A DNA stretch of 64,000 nucleotides, taken from positions 9,132,985 through 9,196,984 of the forward strand of contig CM041196.1 of assembly GCA_023078555.1 (NCBI GenBank), written 5' to 3'. Shown here piece after piece: positions 37,476 to 48,800 of the stretch. Each line of letters starts with the position of its first letter. Position 1 is the first letter of the stretch. The notes under the pieces were generated by a model. The model was not told the origin of the DNA. It did no database searches and saw nothing but the letters and a program-made list of their open reading frames with translations. This DNA comes from Ulva prolifera (taxonomy: Eukaryota > Chlorophyta > Ulvophyceae > Ulvales > Ulvaceae). A program made the translations under genes and the position numbers.

Positions 37476-40251
37476 TATCGCATAGCACACAAACTCAATA
37501 CAACACCAACAAGCGGACAGGGTAAAGCCCTCTGGATCGAGCCAGGTCGGCCGAGGTCAGCCGATCCGGCACGGGGGGCGCACACCCCGGGCGCCCGGGG
37601 TGTGCGCGTGGGCATGCATGCTCTTCTTGCCTCATCTACTTGCCCCTGTGCACGTGCCTGTGCTGTGGCAATGCGCGTCGAGGGGTGTGGGGGTTGTGGG
37701 GGTTGTGTGGCAATCCAGTGATATGACGTATCACTGGTTGCCCCAGCTTGCAGGTTGCCACAGCTTGTAGGCAGACCGTTGCCGAGCAACCCCCAGGCAG
37801 TCATGTGGGCCACCAGTGTGGGCTTGACCAGCCCACATGCACCCCCTATCCTGTGACATCCCGGCCACAGCATCACACCGCTCGCTGCACGCATGCAACA
37901 AAAGCACAGCTGGCCAGCACGTGTGGGCAACAGGGCTGATTCACGAATGATGCCAGAGACATCATTCCTTTTTTCTGCTGCATGGTGCAGTGCAAGTGGG
38001 TTCCCTGGATTACGCCGTAACCCAGTCACATCACCCGGCCACAGTGCAAAAGTGCAAGGGGGGTCTCCCACCCTGTGAGCACAACACCACATGTCCCATT
38101 CCGTTCTCACAGTGGCAGCCATGCATGCAGAGCAGTGCACACTTCCACCCCCTGGGCGCCGACCCCCTCCCCTCGGACCACACCGCCGCAGTCACTGACT
38201 CCAACCCAATCCCGAGCTCCCTCCAAGGCTCCTTCATGGACTCAGCCAGCGAGCCCGCCACCGGCCGCTCCGCCTCGTCCCCCCACGCGGCGAGCTCCGT
38301 GTCCGTGCCGTGGACAATCCCGGAGGCCTCAGCGGAGGGCTGCTCCCTCGCAGTCTTTGGCCGCGCGTGGCCGTCCATGGAGACGTCAGCGAGCATCCGG
38401 CTCGCGCTCGACGCGGACAGCGAGGCCGAGCACCCCCCGGCGCCGATGTACACGTCCTCCGAGGAGACGGGGCCGGGGCGGTCTGCGAGCCCGTCGCCGC
38501 GGAGCGTGCCGCGGCGGTCGCCGCGGCGGCTGCAGCGGCGGTCGCCGCGCATGCCGCCGCCGCGTCGCTGCGAGGAGGTTGCGGCGAACCCGAGTCCCCG
38601 GACCCGCGCACGCGTCGACAGCACGCCGCCGCCGCCGCAGCCGCCAAAGAGTCCGACGTCCGGGAGAGGGGGCAGCGCGCCGGCCAGCCTCCGGAGCAGC
38701 CAGCCGCACAGCCGCATCGAAACCCCCTGCAGCCACTCCGCCATCGCATCTGACCACGCGACCATCCATCGGCTGCCGGTCGTGCCGCCGCCAGCCGAGG
38801 CCCCCGAGGACACGGCGAGTGTCGTGCGCGACCTGGCGCAGAAGCTCGCGGAGCTCAACCAGCAGGCGGATGGCCCCGAGCGAGACAGCACGAGCAGCTG
38901 CAGCGTGCAGTCGACGGCACCGATGCGCAGCTTCCACAGCGAGCCGCCGCGTGCCGCCGCCTCGGAGCTCCGAGCACAGCGCAGCGCGGCGAGCGGCGGC
39001 GCCGCCGCGCCGGAGCTCCGAGCACAGCGCAGCGCGGCGAGCGGCGGCGCCGCCGCGCCGGCGGCCCCCGCCCGCACCACCGCTGCCTGCACGCCGGTGC
39101 GGCCGCCGCCGTTCTTCCTGCCTCCGCGGCCACGCGTGGCGTGCGCGGCGGCGCCGCAGAACATCGGCGACACGTCGGCGATCCTGCAACGGACGCGCCG
39201 CCCGGCGCTCGGGTTCACGCGGCGGAATCCCAGCGCGGACAGCATGCTGGGCCCGGAGACGTCGCTTGACAGCATGCGGGCGTCGATCGAGTCCCGCTCG
39301 CAGCGCTCCATCGCCGCGGGCTCCGGCAGCCTCATGTCGTCGGCGACCATCGGCATGACCATCCCCGCACGGCGCAGCGCCGAGTCCGTCGCCTCTCTCA
39401 ACGACCTCGTCGCGGCTGCGTGGGCAGTGGGTGACCCCCCCCCACAGGCGGTGTCCGGCGACCTCTCTGGTGGCACTGGAAGCCTCGAGAGCAGCATGGT
39501 GGAGGCTGCGAAGCGCCTCACGGCCGATAGCAACTCTGGCGCCGCGGTGAGTGTTTCGGTACGAGGCCGGCGGCCGATCAGCTTGCCGCACGCAGGGCCC
39601 GTGCTGCGGCGGGCGGTGGGGGGGCCGGATCCCGGGGCATGCATGCAAAGCGAGGCGGGAGCGGTACCCCCGCTGGAGCTGCGGGGCGGCGAACCGCGCA
39701 ACGCGCTCGCGTCGGACACTGCGCGGCTCGCGTGGGGCGGAGACAGGGGGGCCTCTGTGCAGCCGTACGTCCCACCGGCTCTGCTTGAAAACGCCGCGCT
39801 GGCGCAGCTTACACAGCGCATGCCGAGAAAGCCCGGCCTGGCGGCAGCCGACGCGCAGGTGCCGCCCCCGCGCAGCCGGGACGGCGAGCCCGGCAGCGTG
39901 ATGCTGTCGGCTGCGGCCGTGAGCGCGTCCATCAGCTCCGTGAGCGCCTCGGGCACCTCCTGGCACGTCAGCGGCGCCGGGTCGATGGTCTCCGGCGACC
40001 TCTCGCCGCACGGGCGCGTGAACGTCAGGCCAGCACAGGCGCCCCGTGCGCCGCCGGTGGCCACGCCGCCGCCGGACGACCTCGCCACCGCCTCCCTCGA
40101 GCTCCCCTCCCAGCTGTGGGACCTTCTGAGTTCTGAGAGCAGCATGGCGGACACGGTCGGCAGCGCGCCACGCAGCGCAGCCACAGCACGCAGCACGGGA
40201 CGCGGCAACATCAAAGCATGCAAGCGGCACCTGCCCGGGCGGCTGACATAA
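27264..40251 (+). CDS. RLK2: receptor-like TKL kinase with signal peptide, ectodomain, membrane helix and long disordered tail
   Basis: Ten exons keep phase throughout: 27264-27478, 28261-28540, 29196-29409, 31889-32131, 32469-33236, 33504-33712, 33934-34116, 34490-34752, 35237-35513 and 38131-40251, about 1,590 residues. A signal-like start (MHLLQLCSLLCLQQLAGAW) leads into a small ectodomain (to about 300) of short strand-like repeats. The membrane helix (about 304-326) is split by a phase-1 intron, as in RLK3, and is followed by CCCRNHAARR. Kinase landmarks are GRGAFGTVYRG (about 563-574), VAIK (lysine near 583), CHGDLSPSN (Asp near 695), DFG (near 729), VAPE and ERPRF. The tail, 885 to the end, is Ser/Pro/Arg-rich with a perfect 16-residue duplication. 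It should be an active membrane kinase. The kinase exons are firm. Exon 3 and the first intron are supported only by phase and weak likeness to RLK3. Confidence 0.8.
30738..30891. repeat. 77-bp tandem duplication in an RLK2 intron
   Basis: Two copies, 30738-30814 and 30815-30891, start gctgaggtgccactgggtg and differ at one visible base. They lie in the intron 29410-31888. Confidence 0.85.
34126..34144 (+). repeat. C19 tract just downstream of an RLK2 splice donor
   Basis: The donor at 34117 reads gtgcgtgta and is followed at once by 19 C. Similar tracts follow donors in RLK1 (17111-17094) and RLK3 (47426-47450). Confidence 0.9.
35938..35974. repeat. Hairpin with 14-bp arms in the last RLK2 intron
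   Basis: The arms ctggtgcctatcag and ctgataggcaccag flank the nine bases gagtgtgac. Confidence 0.9.
36215..36320. repeat. 17-bp minisatellite, six units
   Basis: The unit gatccccactatggcat repeats five times without gaps from 36236. A first, slightly different unit at 36215 is separated from these by ttcc. It lies in the intron 35514-38130 of RLK2. A second, less regular minisatellite built on catggag lies near 37017-37075. Confidence 0.9.
37426..37473 (+). repeat. G48 homopolymer in the last RLK2 intron
   Basis: There are 48 uninterrupted G on the coding strand of RLK2. The run is long enough to form quadruplexes, and its length is easily misread by sequencing. Confidence 0.9.
38965..39060 (+). 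repeat. Perfect 48-bp tandem duplication inside the RLK2 tail exon
   Basis: Copies 38965-39012 and 39013-39060 are identical and encode ELRAQRSAASGGAAAP twice, in frame. Identity at every third position points to a recent event. Confidence 0.95.
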
Positions 40252-41950
40252 CCCATGCGGTGCAACAGAAGAAGAGCCATGAGGGCGGTGTGCCTGAGGG
40301 CGGCAGTGGCCACAGCGTGCCCAGCGTGGCCTCTGCCGCCGGTCCTGCCGCTGCTGATCGTGTGCATCCAAATGTATTGTGACAGCCCGCCTGCCGGCGC
40401 CCCATGTGTGAGGGCAGGCCAACAACTCCAATTGACGCTTAGCCCATCGTGATGGCGTGACGCACAAAGCCGCACCTGGCATTGATCGGGTACGTGGTGT
40501 TCCAGGGTGTGCCGCTGCGTGCTGTGTGCTGTGTGCTGTGTGCACGTGCGCATGTGCCGCACCGTCGCCGCCGGGCGTGCACGATGCTGCATGCACGGCA
40601 GAACTCGTGTGCGTGCAGTTGTGTACAGGCCCAGTGTGCCCTATGAAAGTATCTGTGCCCTATGAAAGTATCTGCACCACAGAAGCCTGCCGCTGGCGGG
40701 CTGAGCTCTGCCTGCTGGCGCACTTCTACCACGCCTCCTCAGCGGAGACGGGCGTGTCCTCCAAGGGCTCTGCTGTGGCGTCGGCGGAAATATATGCCAT
40801 GATGTATGTTTGTGAATGGGACCTTGGCCCTGAGGTCCCGATCATCCCGTTTGGATTGTGTGTGCTGCCGCGGCGGCTGCGGCTGCTCTCGTGATCATCA
40901 TGCGTGATCAACATCAGGCGGGGCGGTGTTATGTGTGTGTGTATGTGACAAGTGATCGGCTTGGAGGGCAGGGGGAGAGTGGTCCGGTGGTGGTTTCCCC
41001 TGCCGCGATCTCTGCTCCTCGTGCAGCGGATACGGACGTTGGCTTTGCAGGCTTCCCCATGCCACGTATTGGGGAATGCACCGTGTCAACAACAAGGTCA
41101 TGTGCACAGCGTGTATGCATGCACCCTGAAGACAGTATGTTGGCGGGGATGGATGCGGACGCAGACGGGGGGTTTCATGCGTAACAGCGTGGCTGATCTG
41201 TATGGTATGCTGCGTGTGGGTTAGAGCCTGTTAAATTGCCACCATTGCACGGTGTTTCGAATTCCCATTGTTCCTGACTTCCCTGAGTATGTTTCTGTTT
41301 TTGACGTTAACGTCAGACCATGTGTAACACTGTGTACAGCCCCGCATGCCGTAGCTGTTTGCAGCCCCCCGCAGGACGGGGCTCAGCCGCTGTTGCAGCC
41401 TGTCAACTGTTGGCGGTGGCCCCCTGCGGTCAATGCCAGGCACCTTGCGCCTTGTGTGAATCTTCGTGGCTTCATCCACAATACTAGGAGCTTGGTGTGC
41501 TGCCATGCAATGGCCGAGCTCGTGTGATGAGGACTCAGACACCTCCCAGCCCACTGGCTGCAGAGTCAGACTGCAACTAGTCCTCGGTGCAAGGTACAAC
41601 ACATCGATGTACCTCGACAAAGTCGGACTCGTGCACACTACATACACAATGCCAGACCACACCGTTCAAGTACTCTTGCTACGACCACTGACAATATTCA
41701 TGGCATTAATGGCACACCAACAGAGCACCCGCAGCAAGGCCACCAGCTGCAGATCTTAGTTGCCAGGGGGAGGGTTCCGCATGTGCCACCCGTGACCTTG
41801 TAGGACACCTTCACCACTATCTCTTTGCAAAATCTTGGGATCTGTGCAAATCGCATGCACGCATGCAGTCTCAGTGTTCTTGCAGCCTCACGACCTCCCA
41901 CGGCCTCGTGCGACCACCGAACCTGGAATAAGCTCTGGCAGGCCCATAGC

Positions 41951-42529
<579 letters not shown>

Positions 42530-42847
42530 GGTCGCTCCCACACCTGCATGGAGTTATGCAAGCAGTGGGACCTTCTTGTTGTCACCCGAGTTGAAACGCA
42601 AGCAAAGCCCGGCGCAGGGGCAGTGGAGGCCACCCACGTGGCGTGCTCAGCTAGCGGATAAGTGCATGCAATCAGCTGCAAGAGTGAGCTGGTCGGTGGC
42701 CGAGTGGCATGTGCATGATGCGTGCCACCGCTTCCACGACGGCGTCCTTCGCTCCCCGCATGGCTAGAGCCGGCACCTCCCGCCGCGGCGTGCGCTGAGA
42801 GGCTGCATGCAGCTACAGTCAAGACTCCCCTTAGCAGTCGTTTTAAT

Positions 42848-42875
42848 CCCCCCCCCCCCCCCCCCCCCCCCCCCC
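42848..42875 (+). repeat. C28 homopolymer
   Basis: There are 28 uninterrupted C in intergenic DNA, between the GT tract and the SINE at 43155. Confidence 0.9.
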
Positions 42876-43154
42876 ACGGTATATTACTAATATTACTACT
42901 TAGTAAGTAGTATAAATACATTACAATGATTTGGCCTGGCTTGGCAGGAAAGGGATCACGATGGACTGTCTACAGCTGCGGGGTATACAGGCCATGCAAT
43001 GGCCGTGGCGATGCGACACGTATGGCAAATATCAATGCCTGCTTCAGGGTGCGGCTACGTGAATCCACATTTCATTTCCTCTACATATGATCAAATTGTA
43101 ATAGTCCACCTGTAGCCACCACGTCACATGCATATGGCGACGGTGCTATGTTAA

Positions 43155-43403
43155 AGTAAAGTAAATCTAAATTTACTGAGCCGTATCCTGCTGGACATTG
43201 ACAACTCCGCGTTCACGAGACCACATATGCCGAAGGAGTAAACCACCCGGAACCCCCCATCAGATGACCGTACGCATCTCACAGGGCCTCCTCCTGTGCT
43301 AAGCGAGGTGGTCACGTACGGCCGTTTCGATACCCTAAAGCGCACGCAGAATCGAACCCATGACCTCCTGAAACGGAGGGGGTAGCTTTTAATCCGTCCT
43401 CAA
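43155..43403 (-). mobile_element. SINE-like element, second long copy, interrupted in its tRNA-like head
   Basis: It aligns with 22922-23181 over nearly its whole length, including the tail of gtaaa units, the body and the B box (cagaatcgaaccc in plus orientation). It stops at ccgtcctcaa, where the other copy continues cccattggacagg. The next bases begin the LTR of a copia element, so the retrotransposon probably inserted into this SINE. The rest of the head was not found further downstream. Confidence 0.65.
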
Positions 43404-43561
43404 TGTCAGGAATATAGTGACTGGCCATGCATGCCCTCGACATACGTATACAGCGGACTAGCCCAACGGCAGTGGCTGGTTCACTGCCTTATATCGATCG
43501 ATGATATCTCAGTCACTACCCTTTGTCAATATCTCTGCTCGCTCTACCTCACATCTCAACA
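43404..43561 (+). mobile_element. Short LTR of a Ty1/copia element
   Basis: This 158-bp stretch starts TGTCAGGAATATAGTGAC and ends CTCAACA, so it has the TG...CA ends of an LTR, and its first bases resemble other copia LTR starts. It is followed directly by a primer-binding site and then by a gag frame, as a 5' LTR should be. No second LTR was found in the window. Confidence 0.65.
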
Positions 43562-43574
43562 GGTTATGGGTCCA
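43562..43574 (+). promoter_or_regulatory. Copia-type primer-binding site for initiator tRNA-Met anticodon region
   Basis: GGTTATGGGTCCA touches the LTR end without a gap. Apart from one base it equals GGTTATGGGCCCA, the primer site of Drosophila copia, which pairs with the anticodon stem-loop of initiator tRNA-Met after cleavage (half-tRNA priming). The match contains the complement of the CAU anticodon. Confidence 0.65.
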
Positions 43575-43729
43575 TAGCGCTTCCATAGCGCTGCATTGGG
43601 TCCGTGACGGCTTGACGACAGTTAGTGTCAAGACTATGCTTGTCTCACGTAAAGTTTATGATAAATACGACTGATCTTATTGTGGATTGGTCTGTGCCTC
43701 ATCTGCCTGGTCTCATCGACTGTTTCGCC

Positions 43730-44194
43730 ATGGCTTCTCCCGCCGTGACCGAGCTCGAGAAGCTCAAACCGCGATGGGATAATTGCAACGTCACTGTATA
43801 CGACGGAACTAATTTTAGAGAATTCCAGGACTCTTTAGAGCATGCATTCGTCATTCGTTCGGCGGACTGGCTCATACATGGGTCGGAGCCGGGAGATGCA
43901 CGGTTTCAGAAGATCGGTATTAGCATCATCCGCTCGTCTATTGCCACGAATCTGAAGCATCTTATTCCATCATCATGTCAGCAATGCCATTTGGCATTCA
44001 AGCATGTCGAGACGCATCACAAACAGTGGCTCGCCGCCAACTTCGGGAAAATTCGCAGGCAGCTCAACGAAATCGTTCAGAGCGTCGACGAATCGTCATC
44101 TGACTATCTCACTCGTGTTCAGAGCATTCACGAACAGTACCTTAGTGCTGGGGGCAAGCTGGAAGAAGTGGAGCTCAGAGCCGGTTCAGCGTAG
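43730..44194 (+). pseudogene. Truncated Ty1/copia gag
   Basis: The frame starts MASPAVTELEKLKPRWDN and gives 154 residues before a stop. It has the copia gag layout: YDGTNFREFQDSLEHAF near the start, a tryptophan-containing helical middle (HHKQWLAANFGKIRRQL), and the SSSDYLTRV...YLSAGGKLEEVEL segment that precedes the zinc knuckle in intact proteins. The knuckle, protease, integrase and reverse transcriptase are absent. The likeness ends near 44180, where a fold-back sequence begins, so the stop belongs to foreign DNA. An upstream in-frame ATG exists at 43625, but the later start fits the usual leader length. Confidence 0.75.
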
Positions 44195-44254
44195 AGCCAT
44201 ACTCATACATAGTAAATAATTTATTATAGTATGGCTCTAAATTTACTATGTATG
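44192..44254. repeat. Interleaved inverted repeats (A B A' B' order) at the gag breakpoint
   Basis: A is tagagccatact at 44192-44203 and its complement is at 44228-44239. B is catacatagtaaat at 44204-44217 and its complement is at 44241-44254. The order A, B, A', B' means the two stems cross. Short acaaccgt repeats in both orientations follow at about 44268-44300. Confidence 0.85.
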
Positions 44255-45899
44255 ATAGATACTACGTAGCTACGGTTGTACTACAACCGTACTACAACCG
44301 TGCCCGCACTTCGATATATCATCGATGACCTGCAAACATCGTACGCGTATCTGTGATGATTTGAGTCAGTTCAGAATTTGGTGTGAGACAGCCAGAGAGG
44401 GCTACACCTGCACAATTGTTGTGACATACTCAGAGTCTGGATGCACTGCATCCAGAGTATCTAGAGATATGGCATGGCTGCAGCTGTTGTGCACGATCAT
44501 GCATATATACAAGAAACATGCGATGAGGTTGCAGCTGACTTCTAGACTCATGCTGTGGCGCGGGGATGCTGTGGATATATGGGACAGTGCTGCACTTACA
44601 AATGTTAACTCCAGTCCCAGAGGCAGATAGCGTGCTTTGTGCTCAAGCAGCAGCGAATGGCAGCGGTGCCGCACCGCTGCCATGGGCGGTGCGTCGTGTG
44701 AAGCCGGCGGTGCGTCGTGTGAAGCCGGGACGCGTTGATAGGGCGTGTGGATTACGAATGCAGCGAACACAGCACAGCACGCTAGGTATGTGCTGAAGTT
44801 GACGCCTTGAGCGTCTTCAGGGCAATCAGGGCCCCAAGTTTGCGGTAAAGTTGATGTGCGCGCTGCCGTCGTATATACTGTCAAGATCTCAGCTGCCAGC
44901 CCGGGACAGTGCACGTGGCCCCGGAAAACTTACAGAAGAGTGAAGGAGAACAGACAAACACAGCACGGGAACGTCATCAGAATCAACAGCCACACACGGA
45001 ACGCGAAATCTGAGTGTCTGCGAGTGATCTGCGTGTGGATTGCCTGTGTAGACCGTCCAGAGTCCTTCGATCAACGCCTGGGCCAGCTTGGCGCTGCTGC
45101 GGATCTTGAAGCCACATTTCTACGAGCTGCTAACAAAGCTGTACCGCCGTTAACGCGTTGTGATGCGTGTCTGCAAGTATGTCGTCACTGCATGGAAGGG
45201 CGGGGATGCTGACGCCTTCCGCCCGGCCGTCATTTCAAGCCGGCAGTCAGCACAGCTGGCTTTAGTTTCAATGTACGCTTCGCGAACCGCGTCGCAGACG
45301 GCTCAAGGGCGCAAACCTGCCGACGCGTCGGTGCGAAGGCTGTCGGACACAGTCACGGCGGCGGCTGGCAGCGTCCCCGTGTTCGGCCGTGACACACTGC
45401 AAGATGAGTACATGGACTTGGATGCACCGCAATGCGCGCAAATTGGCCTACCTGACAAGCTTGCTACTTGGGCCAACCTGCGGTGTAGAATACTGGCTGC
45501 TGCAACTCTGTTCTGCAGTGCTGCGGTGTCAGTCAGGCGTGCAGCGGTGTCGGAAGACAATTCCCTCGGGGGATCGATTCGATCCCGTCGAGAATGACAT
45601 GTGCATGATTTCGCCTCGCCCCGCCATCACTCCGCGTGCCCTTTGCGTCGCAGCTGCCACCACCCTCGCCAGATGGAACGGGCAATACCGATGATCAGCA
45701 CAACATTCGCACAGAACGCTGTGGAATTTCGTCAGGCACAATTGCGCCAGCTGATGCGAGACTCAGCCATGTTGCCTTCCCTGCCAGGATGCGCTACGTC
45801 CGTCTCGAAAGCCACCGACGTCAGAACAGGCGTGAGAGCTCTGACGCTCGGCTGATTTACTTCTTACATCACGGATGAAGTAGATGATGCGATGCTCGT
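44255..45899. other. Interval upstream of RLK3 with no confident gene
   Basis: A copy of the TTACAAAAG repeat lies at about 44929-45000 (ttacagaagagtgaagg, cagacaaacacagc, then aatcaacagc). Near 44690-44735 a 20-bp unit containing gcgtcgtgtgaagccgg is doubled. A 145-codon plus frame at 45160-45597 has no recognisable domain. The RLK3 promoter should be in the last part but cannot be placed. Confidence 0.45.
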
Positions 45900-48800
45900 A
45901 TGTCCCGTGCGTGCGATAGAATGACTGTCACCGCAGTGGCCGTGCTCTTGCTCGTCTTGGCCGCTGTTCAAACGACCGCACAGGAGTGTATACGAGCCAG
46001 AACCGCTGTTGACGTCCTGGACATCGTGAGGAAGACCAGTGGCCATGCTCTAATCTGTCTTGAAGGCCAAGAGGACAGGTATGCCGTTTGTGAAGCCAAC
46101 AACGTGCCCACCCAGCGCTTCGGCGTGGGGTGCACTGTATGCGCTGAGCGATGCCAAAAGTGCCGTGATTCGACATTCTGCTGGTTGTACGTAGATATTC
46201 AGTAAGCGCGAGTAACTTCTCCCCACCGCAGCGATATCTTGTTATGCTGGCGGGGCCTCAAACCACATGCACTCACGCTCATGTTAGGCAAAGAGTAGCA
46301 AATTGCTTCAAAGAGCGTATCTGCACATGCTGTGATGTGTCTTAGCCTGCATGAATCCCCATCGGCGGACAAGCGCGTGGCGAGGTGAGCTTTCGCCGAT
46401 CGCTGCAGGACAGAATTGACGCGATCGGCATCACACCGCCGTGAAGTACAGCGTATTACTTTCCTGAGCGTATGTGCTTGGCACTAGCCTCAGCACAAAG
46501 GCAGTCCCTGCGATGTTGCGTGAACACGTCGCTGTGTGTGTGTGTGTGAGTGGTTCAGCCGTGCAGAGTATCTTTCTGGACGTCCAGCCAGTTCATCATC
46601 CCGGACAACGGCAACGTAACAATACAATGCGGCAGGCGGTTTATCTACACATACAGTTCCGAGGGGCCGATGGTCCTGGGCCGCGGGTCGGTGGTCGGCT
46701 TTCAGAACTGCAACGTGCACACCTACAAGGACGACGAGGCAGCCGTGGAGGCTGGCGATGAACCATACCCGCTCCTCTCAGTATTCGGCAATGTCGAGGG
46801 ATCGGTCGCGCAAGTCTCGCAGTCCACCGTCTTCTTCCCCAGGGAGGTACGACTGAACTACACACCTCTCCTACATTCCTCCCCACGCCTGGCAACCTAA
46901 CCCAGACATCACAATCCACAGTTCACCAGCGAACGATGTGCCATGACTCACATCTCGATCACTCCACTGCATGCTTGTTGATTCCCACTGCCACCATGCA
47001 GCAGTGCTAGCATCGCAACGCTGACCCTCCTGCAGTTCATGCAAGCCCTGGACCCAGCTGTGCTGCAAGAGCAGGTCGGAAACACAACCAGCGTCACTCT
47101 CCAGCTCGGGCCGCCATCAGACGAGGGCGCAGCCACAGCAGTCACCTTCCAGCGGGCCAACCTCCGCCCGGGCCCGAGGGCCGTCGCCAACATCCGGTTT
47201 GCCTTCACCGACGTCACCGCGTGGCACGCCGACTCGTTCGTGACTGCAAACGACGCAATCCAGGAAGCCCGCGTGCTGCTCGTGACGCACCAGCTCGCCA
47301 TCGACTGGTGCTGCGCCAAGCCGGTACCGCTGCGGGTGCCCCCCGCGTCCCAGAGCGGAGGATCATCCGCCAACGGGGCCCGCACCGCCGGCATCGCAGC
47401 CGCGGCAGTCGCCGGCATCGGTGTGCCCCCCCCCCCCCCCCCCCCCCCCCTCCCTCCCCCTGGCTCTACCGTTCTACCACCTGAGCAGGCGCAGCCGGGC
47501 ATTTGATCGGCAGACGTCCCAGCTGTGCAGTACCGGGCGTACCTTGTGCACACCACCCCCGCGCCACATCTTGTGGCCGAGTCCCCTGTGCCCGCCACTG
47601 TGGCAGTGTTCCATCACCAACCTGCGTGGCGTGGCATGCATGCTGGTCATGCATCACAGGGATCTGCGTGGCGGCAGCATCGCGCGGGGCCCCGATGCGC
47701 TGCGGAACACGGCCTTGGAGCGGTGTCTGCGACTGGCAGGCCTGCAGGGCGTGCTTGCCGTGCGACTGGGGTCTGTGTCATCAGTACTCGTAGGTACGCA
47801 GGACAGCATGCAGTCCCTGGGCAGTCCTCGCCGCTGCACCAGATGCCGCAGCGCGAGGTGAACTCGCCCCCGCTTTCTCAGCCGCACCTGACCCGCCGCC
47901 TGCGCTACAGTGCTCCTCGCCGCCGCCATCTGCTGCGGCGCCCGCCGCCGCTGCGCCAACCCTGACCTGCGCAAGCGCGGCCCACTCTCCGACTTCAAGC
48001 CGCACACACTCAACGGCGGCCGCGGCTGGCCCGACGCCGGCGCCGCCGTCGCGCGCGAACGCGCCTCCAGCATCGTCGGCCCGTCCCCCTCAGCCACCCT
48101 CGTGAAGGCCTCCGAGTCCCTGTCGTTCACCGCCGCGGACGGCGTGTCCGCGGCTGCGGCCGCAGTCGACCCGGCCGGTGCCGCCGGCTCAATGGCGCTG
48201 CTCAGCAGCTTGTCACACCCCGGCCCCCCCTCCAGCGACGTCGCAGCGTCGGCAGACCTCGGCGGTGGTCGCCCGCCGTGGCCGGCATCGGCGGACCTCG
48301 GCGCGCACAGCATGGCCAGCACGCTCGCAGCGTCCGCCGCGCCGCGGAGCGTGCCGGGGTCGGCGGGGGGGCTCACGGGGGTCGCGTCGGTGGACGCGGC
48401 GAGCAGCAGCATTGCGAGCCTGGGGGTGCCGGCGTCGGCTGAGCACCGGCCGGGCGCGGCGAATGGGGGCTCCTTCGGATCCGATGAGCTCAAGATCTTT
48501 GATGTGCTGTACCGCAGCAGGGACTCTGCGGTGTATCAGGGTGCGCGCTGGCCTCCCCCGGCTCGACTGTGTTGATACGGTGTTCCGGAAGGTGAGCAGT
48601 TATGCATGCTGTTGCATTGCAATGCGTAGCGATGTGCGGGGCCGCAGGAGAGTGCGCCGGATGCTCCATGCTGTCACCACGCGTCGCTTGATGGCTGCCC
48701 TTTCCGCGTCCGAGGCAGAGCGTCTGTTGTGCAAGGACAACGGCACAGAGGCACACGGCACCGCCGGGACCGCTCACCAGTCACCGCATGACCATGCAGC

